A DNA stretch of 64,000 nucleotides from Petrolisthes cinctipes. Taxonomy: Eukaryota; Arthropoda; Malacostraca; Decapoda; Porcellanidae. The position numbers and the translations under genes are program-made. Within the stretch, counting starts at the first letter, position 1, and each line of letters starts with the position of its first letter. The notes beneath the pieces were generated by a model. That model saw nothing but the letters and a program-made list of their open reading frames with translations, did no database searches and was not told the DNA's origin. Shown in pieces: positions 1-9,552 of the stretch. Where the stretch lies: NCBI GenBank assembly GCA_033782935.1, contig JAWQEG010000128.1, positions 496,001 to 560,000 on the forward strand, in the 5' to 3' direction.

Positions 1-61
1 TACACCTTTCAAGTTGACTGCATATTATTCCAGATCTGCCAATGAACCAGAAGTAACTACA

Positions 62-1585
62 ATGAAGAAGTTGATAACTGGCGACGAGATTCGTGCCGAG
101 GTTAAGGAGGTGAGACCCCTGGTGACCAGTTCAGGAGTAAACTGTTACCTGGTGTTCTGCCGTGGCCAACAAGCCATCCAGAAGGAACACCAATATACCA
201 ATGATCCAGAGACATTCAGACACGAGGCTTGGGTACCGGAGAAGGCTGGAGGGAGAGGAGGAGTACCAAAGTTATTGGTCACTGCTTCAGATGCTGCCAT
301 GTTGGTAATGAGCTGCGTCGAGGGTGAGTCCATCTCCAGTCTACACCAGCGGGAGGAGAGGCTCAGTTTGAAGGAATGGCTGAAGATTTTCCAGGCAGCA
401 GCCATGACGTCACTTGCTGAACTCCACGAGGCTGGTCTTATCCACTATGACATCCGCGGAGGCAACATTTTGATCAAGGAGGAGGAGGGTGGCCGCTACT
501 CAGCCTCCATTATAGAGTTGGGTTTGGCATCGCTTGGAACACTACAAACCATCACCAGCAATGTTACCCAAGACACAACCATTACACTGGAGATGGTGTC
601 TACTGACAACATGATGGACCGCTATGATGTATACTCCCTGGGCCTGTTGATGAGTGCCATAATGGTTACCCCAGAGTGTCCCAGTCTCATCAGGAAGCTC
701 ATCAAATGTACCACACACTACAATGTCAACAGACGTCCCACCATGGCCTCCCTTGCCTCAAGTATACAGAGATATGTTGACGAGTTTGGCAATCTGTTTA
801 CCGGCACTTCTAGTTCCTCTGACACAGAAGATGACTGTAACACTGACACAGAAGATGACTGTACCACCGACACAGAAGATGACTGTAACACCGACACAGA
901 AGATGACTGTAACACCGACACAGAAGATGACTGTAACACCGACACAGAAGATGACTGGAACACCGACACAGAAGATGACTGTAACACCGACACAGAAGAT
1001 GACTGTAACACCGACACAGAAGATGACTGTACCACCGACACAGAAGATGACTGTAACACCGACACAGAAGATGACTGTAACACCGACACAGAAGATAACT
1101 GTAACACCGACACAGAAGATGACTGTAACACCGACACAGAAGACTTCAACACCGACACAGAAGATAACTGTAACACCGACACAGAAGATAACTGTAACAC
1201 CGACACAGAAGATGACTGTAACACCGACACAGAAGACTTCAACACCGACACAGAAGATAACTGTAACACCGACACAGAAGATAACTGTAACACCGATACA
1301 GAAGACTTCAACACCGACACAGAAGATGACTGTAACACCGACACAGAAGATAACTGTAACACCGATACAGAAGACTTCAACACCGACACAGAAGATAACT
1401 GTAACACCGATACAGACGAGAATGACTCTATCTCTTCCAACACCTCAAATAAAGACTGTGGTTCAAACTACACCACAAATGTTTCTTGCCGCCCCAACAA
1501 CTGCCGTGATATCACTCACAAGAGACAGCGTACCTCCAGCACCAGTGAAACAGAGTCCCAAACAAATGTTCGTAGGGTAGCCTAA
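62..1585 (+). CDS. Protein-kinase-like protein with a long acidic TDTEDDCN repeat tail (507 aa from first ATG)
   Basis: Single open frame without introns. Kinase-fold landmarks, numbered from the ATG at 62: a candidate beta-3 lysine K41 (AIQKEH), a helix-C-like glutamate E55 (FRHEA), the catalytic loop at 128-138 (HYDIRGGNILI, with D130 and N135), the activation-segment start at 150-154 (IIELG), a subdomain IX match at 188-194 (YDVYSLG), and an Arg pair at 224-225. Two oddities suggest weak or absent catalysis: no glycine-rich loop is recognisable near residues 18-35, and the DFG Asp is Glu (E-L-G). Residues 254 to about 452 are some 25 tandem 8-residue acidic repeats, followed by a Ser/Thr/Asn-rich end. 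The frame stays open to the left edge, so an earlier start or upstream exon is possible; the ATG at 62 is the first in frame. It could be a pseudokinase, a retrogene or a member of an expanded kinase family. I do not recognise an ortholog. Confidence 0.72.
   Translation: MKKLITGDEIRAEVKEVRPLVTSSGVNCYLVFCRGQQAIQKEHQYTNDPETFRHEAWVPEKAGGRGGVPKLLVTASDAAMLVMSCVEGESISSLHQREERLSLKEWLKIFQAAAMTSLAELHEAGLIHYDIRGGNILIKEEEGGRYSASIIELGLASLGTLQTITSNVTQDTTITLEMVSTDNMMDRYDVYSLGLLMSAIMVTPECPSLIRKLIKCTTHYNVNRRPTMASLASSIQRYVDEFGNLFTGTSSSSDTEDDCNTDTEDDCTTDTEDDCNTDTEDDCNTDTEDDCNTDTEDDWNTDTEDDCNTDTEDDCNTDTEDDCTTDTEDDCNTDTEDDCNTDTEDNCNTDTEDDCNTDTEDFNTDTEDNCNTDTEDNCNTDTEDDCNTDTEDFNTDTEDNCNTDTEDNCNTDTEDFNTDTEDDCNTDTEDNCNTDTEDFNTDTEDNCNTDTDENDSISSNTSNKDCGSNYTTNVSCRPNNCRDITHKRQRTSSTSETESQTNVRRVA
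821..1417 (+). repeat. Coding minisatellite, 24-bp unit (about 25 copies) with 21-bp variants
   Basis: The tract tandemly repeats a 24-bp unit beginning GACACAGAAGAT and encoding (T)DTEDDCN. Variants are TDTEDNCN, TDTEDDCT, one TDTEDDWN, and a 21-bp unit encoding TDTEDFN (four copies). Every length change is a multiple of three, so the frame survives throughout, which argues for selection on the protein. The 21-bp variants occur only in the distal half, where they recur between DNCN units, as expected for blocks duplicated together. The tail is strongly acidic and carries about one Cys per full unit. Confidence 0.93.
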
Positions 1586-1735
1586 CATGAGAACCAAAAA
1601 GTGATTTTTACAAAGGAATGAGATGAACAAGAAAGCATAACCTAACGAGGCCTAAGTTTGTGTCAGTTTGTAGAATGGAGACAAGTGGAGTCCATATTGC
1701 AGTGCCCTGCCTCTCCGCTGCCGGAGACGGATCTT

Positions 1736-2998
1736 GACACCCTTGGATCATCTATTAAGAAGAGACACATCCAACCATGGATCACCTATTAAGAAGAGAC
1801 ACATCCAGCCATGGATCACCTATTAAGACAGCCACACCCAGCCATGGATCACCTATTAAGAAGAGACACATCCAACCATGGATCACCTATTAAGACAGCC
1901 ACATCCAACCATGGATCACCTATTAAGACAGCCACACCCAGCCATGGATCACCTATTAAGACAGCCACATCCAGCCATGGATCACCTATTAAGACAGCCA
2001 CACCCAGCCATGGATCACCTATTAAGAAGAGACACATCCAGCCATGGATCACCTATTAAGACAACCACACCCAGCCATGGATCACCTATTAAGAAGAGAT
2101 TCATCCAGCCATGGATCACCTATTAAGACAACCACACCCAGCCATGGATCATCTATTAAGAAGAGACACATCCAGCCATGGATCACCTATTAAGACAACT
2201 ACACCCAGCCTTGGATCACTTATTAAAGGAGACAGCCACGCCCAGCCATGGATCACCTATTAAGACAACCACACCCAGCCATGGATCACCTATTAAGAAG
2301 AGATTCATCCAGCCATGGATCACCTATTAAGACAACCACACCCAGCCATGGATCATCTATTAAAAAGAGACACATCCAACCATGGATCACCTATTAAGAA
2401 GACACATCCAGCCATGGATCACCTATTAAGACAACCACACCCAGCCATGGATCATCTATTAAGACAGCCACATCCAGCCATGGATCACATATTAAGAAGA
2501 GACACATCCAGCCATGGATCACCTATTAAGACAACCACACCCAGCCATGGATCACCTATTAAGAGAGCCACATCCAGCCATGGATCACATATTAAGACAA
2601 CCACACCCAGCCATGGATCATCTATTAAGACAGCCACATCCAGCCATGGATCACATATTAAGAAGAGACACATCCAGCCATGGATCACCTATTAAGACAG
2701 CCACACCCAGCCATGGATCACCTATTAAGAAGAGACACATCCAGCCATGGATCACTTATTAAGACAGCCACACCCAGCCATGGATCACCTATTAAGAAGA
2801 GACACATCCAGCCATGGATCACCTATTAAGACAACTACACCCAGCCTTGGATCACTTATTAAAGGAGACAGCCACGCCCAGCCCTGGATCATGTGTGTCT
2901 CCAGCCTTGGATCACCTGTGCTCAACTCTGGATCACCTTATCAACAGACAGACTTTGTCAGTCCTGACTCACCTTATCAACAGACAGACTTTGTAGAG
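1736..2998 (+). repeat. Minisatellite array of alternating 33-bp and 34-bp units (about 35 copies)
   Basis: The units share CATGGATCACCTATTAAG and then differ: ACAGCCACACCCAGC gives 33 bp, AAGAGACACATCCAGC gives 34 bp. In much of the array the two types alternate, giving a 67-bp dimer, but runs of the 33-bp type also occur. The array starts about 150 bp after the kinase-like stop codon. From about 2880 it decays, ending in two copies of a CACCTTATCAACAGACAGAC segment at 2936-2995. Short open frames through it follow from the unit lacking stops and show no sign of being genes. Confidence 0.92.
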
Positions 2999-3203
2999 AC
3001 CACTGACCCCTGGAGGAAGAGTACTGAGTGACCACTGACCACTGAAGGAAGAGTACTGAGTGACCACTGAAGGAAGAGTACTGTACTGAGGGACTACTGA
3101 AGGAAGAGTACTGAGTGACCACTGAAGGAAGAGTACTGTACTGAGGGACTACTGAAGGAAGAGTACTGAGTGACCACTGAAGGAAGAGTACTGAGAGATC
3201 AGT
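2999..3203 (+). repeat. Short tandem array, alternating 25-bp and 30-bp units
   Basis: The units are built on ACTGAAGGAAGAGTACTG followed by AGTGACC (25 bp) or TACTGAGGGACT (30 bp). The two types alternate over about seven copies, giving a 55-bp dimer. The array is continuous with the decayed end of the preceding minisatellite. Confidence 0.85.
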
Positions 3204-3204
3204 A

Positions 3205-3470
3205 CTGAAGATCAGTTAAAGATTACTTTAATTTTAGTAATGGATGGATATAATTAATACAGGAATATATTTATATATTTATATTATTTTGTTACATATA
3301 GTGAATATCAGTTAAAGGCTACTTTATTTTTAGTATTGCATGGATAATTAATACAGGAATATATTTATAGTATTTTGTTACATACAGTTAAGATTAGTAA
3401 ATGGCAACTTAAATTCTAGTAATGCATGGATACAAGAATATATTTATATATTTCTTTACATGTACAGTAT
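3205..3470 (+). repeat. Three diverged copies of an AT-rich unit of about 85-115 bp
   Basis: The motifs CAGTTAA, TAGTAATGGATGG (also TAGTATTGCATGG and TAGTAATGCATGG), CAGGAATATATTTATA and TTTTGTTACATA recur in the same order at about 3210-3300, 3305-3385 and 3387-3470. The copies differ by internal indels. No coding potential is seen. Confidence 0.7.
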
Positions 3471-4127
3471 TATCATTATGAGGTAAATCTTAGGGTCTTA
3501 TTTTTAATACCATACTGTTTGTTACTGTAGTTTCTGGATCAGTTATTTAATATTATTTTGTTTTTCATTGAATATATTGTATAATATATTATTTTGTTAC
3601 AGTACCTCAAATACTGTACAACTTGCCTAAAAGAATCTTCTACTGTTTTACATATTTGTTTGTCATGTTTAGAATATCTAAGGATTCTGAGTTATGTTAC
3701 TATAGTTTATTAATATACAGTATTGTACAATATATTACTTTGTTGGTAATCTCAAGTTCTGTACAACTAAAAGAATCTTCTACTATATATATATATATAT
3801 ATATTGCTGATAATATGGTGGATAACCTCAAGTACAACTACCAGTATTCAATGTAAGATTATCTAAGGATTGTGAGTTTTGTTTGTGTATTAGTCTATAT
3901 AAATCAACTAATATTAATGTGTTGTTAATCTTAAGTACAGCAGGTACCAGTATTCTATTTGGTTTTTGCAAAGTATTTTCTTTGGTTTTGTTACATTTTC
4001 AATTATTACAGCATTATATTTGTTTTGTAATGTACCATCTTTTAATAATAATAATAATAATAATAATAGTTGTTTTATCATTTCATCCGCTATACTCATT
4101 ACAAATTATATAATTATACAAGGTGAC
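3471..4127. repeat. AT-rich stretch with degenerate ~150-bp repeats and two microsatellites
   Basis: AAAAGAATCTTCTACT occurs near 3629 and again near 3770. ATCTAAGGATT near 3674 recurs near 3860, and ACCAGTATTC near 3840 recurs near 3946. Together these suggest a decayed tandem array with a period of about 100-190 bp. A (TA)n run lies at 3784-3804 and an (AAT)n run at 4044-4068. No gene is seen. Confidence 0.5.
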
Positions 4128-4462
4128 TATAGCCTATACAAGGCGACTCTGCCAACACAGTGCCAGAGGACAGAGTCACACAGACATAACCCTCTATAAA
4201 AAAAGTAATTTTATATAACCTAATATTATATAGCCTCTGTCAACACAGAGTCACATAGACAACACAGACGTAACCCTCTATAAAAAAAAAAAAAAAGTAA
4301 TATTATATAGCCTCTGTCAACACAGAGTCACATAGACAACACAGACGTAACCCTCTATAAAAAAAGTAATATTATATAGCCTAATATTATATAGCCTCTG
4401 TCAACACAGACAACACAGACATAACCCTCTATAAAAAAAAAAGTAATATTATATAGCCTAAT
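4128..4462 (+). repeat. Four copies of a ~80-110 bp unit with variable poly-A tract
   Basis: The unit runs TATAGCCTCTGTCAACACAG, AGTCACATAGACAACACAG, ACGTAACCCTCTATAAAA and then a poly-A tract of 7 to 15 A and GTAATATTATA. Copies occupy about 4128-4215, 4220-4300, 4301-4390 and 4391-4455. The varying poly-A length and the missing AGTCACATAG block in the last copy account for the length differences. Confidence 0.8.
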
Positions 4463-4762
4463 AGACTATAAACCTAAGATAGATGTTAGTTTATTATTCA
4501 ACTGTGTAATATCCTGGTTTATAGAAGTAGATACAGTTTTAATTGACTATTAATGTGATATTTTGTTGTACAGTATAACAGATTGTATTGTATGTAAATA
4601 AGGGTGAATCTCATGGGTGTCTTTATCTACCTGACCTCACCCTTATCTTAGTTAATTCACACTTGCTATCTACTTGTCCTGCCATCATGACTTTTAAAGG
4701 AATTAGGAAGTAGTTTGGCTCGAAAATTGTCCCATGGCTCAGCACAGGAACACCGGTTGAAA
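4463..4762. other. Non-repetitive, non-coding stretch
   Basis: AT-rich sequence with no long open frame and no tandem repeat that I can see. The end of the stretch holds a short GGCTCAGCACAGGAACACCG segment just before the 61/63-bp array. Confidence 0.5.
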
Positions 4763-5754
4763 GTTACTGTTCTGAGGTGTTGAGTTAATTATATACTGGT
4801 ACTAATATGAAGCACCAAGACAGTGTTATACTCTGAGGTGTTGAGTTAATTATATACTGGTACTGATATGAAGCACCAAGACAGTGTTATACTCTGAGGT
4901 GTTGAGTTAATTATATACTGGTACTGATATGAAGCACCAACATAGTGTTATACTCTGAGGTGGTGAGTTAATTATATACTGGTACTGATATGAAGCACCA
5001 ACACAGTGTTATACTCTGAGGTGTTGAGTTAATTATATACTGGTACTGATATGAAGCACCAACAAAGTGTTATACTCTGAGGTGTTGAGTTACGGTAATA
5101 ATTATATACTGATATGAAGCACCAACACAGTGTTATACTCTGAGGTGTTGAGTTAATTATATACTGGTACTGATATGAAGCACCAACAAAGTGTTATACT
5201 CTGAGGTGTTGAGTTACGGTAATAATTATATACTGATATGAAGCACCAACACAGTGTTATACTCTGAGGTGTTGAGTTAATTATATACTGGTACTGATAT
5301 GAAGCACCAACAAAGTGTTATACTCTGAGGTGTTGAGTTACGGTAATAATTATATACTGATATGAAGCACCAACACAGTGTTATACTCTGAGGTGTTGAG
5401 TTAATTATATACTGGTACTGATATGAAGCACCAACAAAGTGTTATACTCTGAGGTGTTGAGTTACGGTAATAATTATATACTGATATGAAGCACCAACAC
5501 AGTGTTATACTCTGAGGTGTTGAGTTAATTATATACTGGTACTGATATGAAGCACCAACAAAGTGTTATACTCTGAGGTGTTGAGTTACGGTAATAATTA
5601 TATACTGATATGAAGCACCAACAAAGTGTTATACTCTGAGGTGTTGTGTTACGGTAATAATTATATACTGATATGAAGCACCAACACAGTGTTATACTCT
5701 TGAGGTATGGAGTTACGGTAATAATTATATACTGATATGAAGCACCAACAAAAG
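4763..5754 (+). repeat. Tandem array of alternating 61-bp and 63-bp units (about 16 copies)
   Basis: The unit runs TGTTATACTCTGAGGTGTTG, AGTTAATTATATACTGGTAC and TGATATGAAGCACCAAC. In the 63-bp type the middle is replaced by AGTTACGGTAATAATTATATACTG. Unit starts measured at 5131, 5192 and 5255 give 61 + 63 = 124 bp for the dimer. The first four or five units are all the 61-bp type. Strict alternation follows, and the last few units are of the 63-bp type only, so the array shows a polarity. Confidence 0.93.
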
Positions 5755-5822
5755 TATGGTGTTATGGGGAATTTCCTTCCTTCATAACCTTGACCTTGAA
5801 AAGTCACGAGTGTCCTTGTGCC

Positions 5823-6021
5823 CATACACTCACCTCTATGTACCTCTACAATAAGGGTTATTGTTGGTTAGTATAAGTCATACATTCACCTCTATGTCCC
5901 TCTACAATAAGGGTTATTGTTGGTCAGTGTTTCTAGTCATACATTCACCTCTATGTACCTCTACAATAAGGGTTATTTTTGGCCTGTGTTACTAGTCTTG
6001 GTTCCTTTACATTCAATAAGG
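5823..6021 (+). repeat. Three 56-59 bp direct repeats plus a partial fourth
   Basis: CACCTCTATGTACCTCTACA followed by ATAAGGGTTATTGTTGG begins at 5831, 5887 and 5946. A partial copy (CATTCAATAAGGGTTATAAT) begins near 6009. The copies differ at a few positions. Confidence 0.8.
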
Positions 6022-6750
6022 GTTATAATGGACTGTCCTTTCCCTATAACACTAACCTTGAAAAGTCCGAGGTGTTCTTGTGGTCATAACCATTATACCA
6101 TAGCCAATCAACAAACAGTAAGGTATATATATATATACACCCTTTGAGGCTCCTCCCTGTACCCATCTTTCAACCAATAATGTTTGAGGATTTGGATTAC
6201 GTGCCATATCCATAGCCAGTAAGAAATAAACAAAGTTTTATAGTATGTACAGTACCCTTCCAGCCAATAGTGTTAAAGTTTACAGTTACACATCATCAAA
6301 GTACACACAGGTATTAATAATTGTACCTGTGACCAAGAGAAGTGATGCTGTTAAGATGGTCATAATAGTGTAAAACGAGAAGATAAAGTAGTAATACATT
6401 GGAAATATATAGGACACCCCGGGAATTATTATTATTATGAATGTATTGGTACCTGCACCCGGTGTTAACAAAGTGAGCTGTGTCAGTCTTGGTCCTCACA
6501 AATCACTTTAATTCTCAGCCATCCTAGCCCTATTGTCCTTATAACATATCCCAGGAATATCTCTAGTGCTCAGTGGATCGCAGTAAGTGTGCGTTGAGGG
6601 GATATAATATCTGTGTGAAGTGACATTACAAATTATAAATATTACGGTCCGGGTTCGGGCATCGAGCTGTTACAAGATAGCTGCTGTCACTGTGTGTGTG
6701 TGTGAGGTAAATAACATCTTATTAATGTGAAGTTGCCGCACCTGTGAACT
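6022..6750. other. Non-coding stretch before the LINE relic; may include its 5' leader
   Basis: I find no gene here. A (TA)n run lies at 6124-6137 and a (TG)n run at about 6691-6702. The roughly 100 bp before the ATG at 6751 may be the 5' untranslated leader of the retrotransposon that follows, but no target-site duplication could be recognised to mark its 5' end. Confidence 0.4.
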
Positions 6751-7830
6751 ATGGTAAAAGAGAAAGAGAGAATGCAGGGGGATCGGCAGAGCAGGATAGA
6801 AGAAGGATTAAATTCAGGGGTGAAGGAAAAAGGAGACTCCGAAAATGGAGACATCGTGTGTGGAACATGCAACAAGAAGGAGTCTAATTAGGGATTGAGT
6901 AATCAACAAAACTGGCTGCAGTATGATATAATATGTGAAATATGGTACCATGCAGGATGCCAGAAGGTAACAACTGAAAAGTACAAGGCTTATGTAGCTG
7001 ATAGAAGTAAGGAAACGTGGTTTTGTTTAAACTGTAAAGGTGATAATTTAAAAGGCATAAATAAAAAAAAAGGAAACCAGCAGCTGATAAAGGAGAATAT
7101 GTTGCTAAAGAAAGAAAACCAAGATCTTAAGCAGATAATTTAAAAAATTAAAAGTAACTTTGGTAACATGAGGGAAGAAATGAGTCAATTGGCTGGTGAG
7201 ATAAAAAAGCAAATTAGGGTAGAGATTAGAGAGGAGATGGTAGAGGAAAAAGAAGAGAAAATGCAGTGCAATTTAGTTACTTTCAATCTTAAAGAATAGG
7301 AGGGTGAAGATACAGAGAGTAAGTTAGAATTAGAAAAAGCTGTATGTGCTAACCTCTTCTTGGAAGAGATTAGGCTGGATGACGTAGAAATAAAGTCGGT
7401 GCAGAGAATTGGTCAAAAACAAGGGCCTAGGCCATCTCTCAATCAACCAAATAGGAGCAAACCAGCAGAGGAGGGAGGAGAAGAGGAACTTGTTGAAAAC
7501 AACCAAGGAGTGAGAAACCAAGAGGAAACCCGTGAGTGGTCAAAAGCCTAGACCTTTACTGGTCAAACTCAAAACAGCAAAAATGAAATAGAGCATTCTG
7601 AAGAATGCAAAAATTTAAAAAAATACCAAGATATGGGAGTTCTCCGAGATATCCATTGTGCCTGACCTAATACGTAAAGAAAGAGAAACAGACAAGATAC
7701 TGAGGATGGCACTAAAAGAAAAAAAGAGACAATGGCGAAGAAGGCTGGTACATAAGCAGAAGACAACTTCTCAGGAAGACCTTTCACAAAAGTAGCAGAA
7801 ACTAGACCACACATAAATAACAAAAACAAT
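6751..7830 (+). pseudogene. LINE ORF1 relic: PHD-like zinc finger, coiled coil and RNA-binding-like C-terminus
   Basis: The frame from the ATG at 6751 reads a VCGTCN pair of cysteines, an in-frame TAG at about 6889, then CEIWYHAGC and WFCLNC. This is the CxxC...CxxWYHxxC...WxCxxC layout of a PHD finger, with one Cys apparently changed to Tyr (LQYDIIC). A Lys/Glu-rich coiled-coil stretch follows (LIKENMLLKKENQDLKQII), then a TAA at 7141 and another stop near 7300. The same frame continues with EIKSVQRIGQK (about 7387-7419). Downstream, in other frames, are RPLLVKLK and ALKEKKRQWRRRL (about 7552-7750), resembling the C-terminal half of such ORF1 proteins. At least three stops and two frame changes make it non-functional. 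Confidence 0.75.
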
Positions 7831-9404
7831 AATAGCGAAGTACAGATTAGGATTAAGAAGCTAGACAGTAAGTTAATAAACATACAAAGACTGATGCAAA
7901 TAAAATTTATAGAGCTACAACAAGAAATAAAATAAAATACAATCTACTGTATCACAGAAACGCAAAGGAAATGGGAAAACATTGATCTGCCAAACAACCT
8001 ACACCATACTTTTTCTATGAGGGAGCTGGAGGACAAGAAAGGAGGAGGATTGTCCATTATTTATAGCAAACATAGTGAAATTGAAATAATGAAAGACACA
8101 AAGACATTCTTCACACAAAATGCAAAGTGGGGAAACTACAATTCCACATTGTTCTTGTAAACCCTGCAACCAGTGATCAAAAACAAAATACTTATGAGGC
8201 ATATCCACAACATATCGACAGGAAGTCAACCAAAATGGAAACAGGGCTCTAAGCTGGGCAGAAAAATTCAATCTAACTATCCTGAATGGGGATCTACGTT
8301 GCAAAGGGGAAACAACATGGTCCAGAGGAGAGCAAAGTAGTGCAATTGACTTCATACTTGTAAATCAAACTGTATATGAAAAATTCTGTGGCATGGAAAT
8401 CGACGAGGAGGGAAAGCACTTTGACTTGTCAGATCACAACCAAATATGTGCCACTTTCAACATAACAGTAACAAAACCATACAAAGAAAAAAGTGAAGTA
8501 AAAGAGATATCATACCTGAAAATAAATGACACAACAAAACACAGCTTTATGCAATGTATGGAAGACAAGCTAAGATCACAAGCAGAAAACTTAAAAGGAA
8601 ATATCATCCAGCTTAAGAACATGATGAAAGACGTGGCAAACACCCACATGATGACTAAGCTTAGGAAAAGAACAAAGGAAGAAATGCCAGAGCTAATTGA
8701 GCCAATATGGCTGACGGAGGAAATAAAATATAGAATAAGTGTAAGAAGAATCTTTAACAAAGAAAGAAGGAAGGCAGAAATAGAAGGAGACATTGAAAAA
8801 GCCAAAAGATACAAAGATATGTATGACAATCAGAGGAAGAGGGTTCAAGGAATGGTACAAGAAAGAAAGACTGCTGATGAAATTCGCAACGATCCTAATC
8901 GAAGGAAGAAAACATGGAAAAACATCAAAAGGTTAAAAGATGAAACGATCAACTCAAAGGAAGACATAATCATACATGACGGAAATGGAAAGCCAATAAG
9001 CAAAGAGGACACCCCAGCGAACCTGGAAACTTTCTGGAAAGCTGTGTATACAAGCCATGAAAATAAATAAACTGCATGAAGTCTGGAATGAGGAGAAGAG
9101 AGCAGAATACGAAGGGGAACTATAAGGAAGAAGAGAGGCTGAAAGCCGAAGGATCAGCATTAACGATAGGGAGGGATACAGACTCTGATATATACCCAAA
9201 CAGCTTAGAGAGCACTATGATATGGTGTTGGAATGTGACAGCGAGAGTTATCAGCTCATGACCATTGATGAAACTCTAATCTCAGCAAGGGACGTCAAAA
9301 TGCAGTTGAGGAAAATATAAAACAAGGCGGCTCCAGGGCCTGATGGCATTAAGGCAGAGTTATTCAAGATATTTGAAAGTAACAAAAGAATTGCCATTTT
9401 GTAG
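7831..9404 (+). pseudogene. LINE ORF2 relic: endonuclease, linker and 5' edge of reverse transcriptase
   Basis: The N-terminal side reads YCITETQRK (from 7945; the TET motif of the endonuclease-exonuclease-phosphatase fold) and KKGGGLSIIYSK. After a frame change come LTILNGDLRCKGETTWSR and SAIDFILVN (about 8270-8365), then LSDHNQICATF (about 8428-8460), the Ser-Asp-His active-site block. A basic linker follows in a 225-codon open stretch (8393-9070) ending ETFWKAVYTSHENK. Another frame change leads to NKAAPGPDGIKAELFK, the first conserved block of the reverse transcriptase. The catalytic FADD-type block is absent because the element ends at about 9404. It is a pseudogene; the 225-codon stretch is only an intact fragment. 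Confidence 0.78.
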
Positions 9405-9550
9405 CAGTGTTGCCAGATCTGGCTAGATCCCAGTATTTTGCCCCGGTCATTTCCTGTACTTTACCACGGTTATTTATCGGTAGTTTGCCCAGGTTAGGTC
9501 CCGGTAGTCTGCTGTGGTCTAGGTTAGGTTAGGTAAGGTCAGGCTAATTT
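9405..9550. repeat. Short GGT-rich repeats including a TTAGG-type run
   Basis: CGGTAGTTTGCCCAGGTTAGG is followed after a few bases by CCGGTAGTCTGCTGTGGTC and GGTTAGGTTAGGTAAGG. The units (about 27 bp) are imperfect. TTAGG is the common arthropod telomere unit, but only two or three copies are present, so this is not telomeric DNA. A CCAGATCTGG palindrome lies near 9414. Confidence 0.45.
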
Positions 9551-9552
9551 CA

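Larger units (their letters stand above)
6751..9404 (+). mobile_element. Decayed non-LTR retrotransposon (CR1/Jockey-like group), truncated inside the reverse transcriptase
   Basis: In order along the + strand: ORF1 relic with a PHD-like finger and coiled coil, apurinic-type endonuclease relic, basic linker, and the start of the reverse transcriptase (KAAPGPDGIKAELFK at about 9323-9367). All parts lie on the same strand in the order expected of one element, with in-frame stops and frame changes between them. The sequence then turns into unrelated DNA at about 9405. Loss of the 3' side is the reverse of the usual LINE 5' truncation, so a later deletion or insertion probably removed the rest. 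Family assignment is from domain content only. Confidence 0.85.

Noticed and set aside
718..1443. Antisense Ser/Val-rich open frame over the kinase repeat tail
   Set aside because: It is a mirror of the 24-bp coding repeat. The sense frame has recognisable kinase motifs upstream; the antisense one has none.
1448..1453. AATAAA polyadenylation signal
   Set aside because: It lies within the kinase-like coding frame, before the stop codon. No better signal was found in the 150 bp after the stop.
723..1580. Thr/Gln/Lys-rich + frame overlapping the kinase tail
   Set aside because: It is an out-of-frame reading of the same repeat with no domain outside the repeat.
1811..3031. Short open frames in the 33/34-bp minisatellite (MDHLLRQPHPA-type repeats)
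   Set aside because: They appear in several frames and on both strands and end wherever unit spacing changes. No gene-like context.
6640..6680. tRNA-like B box (GGGTTCGGGC)
   Set aside because: No A box at proper spacing and no cloverleaf could be drawn.
8393..9070. 225-codon open frame as an independent gene
   Set aside because: Its start encodes the end of a LINE endonuclease (LSDHNQICATF) and the rest is the LINE linker. It is a fragment of the decayed ORF2.
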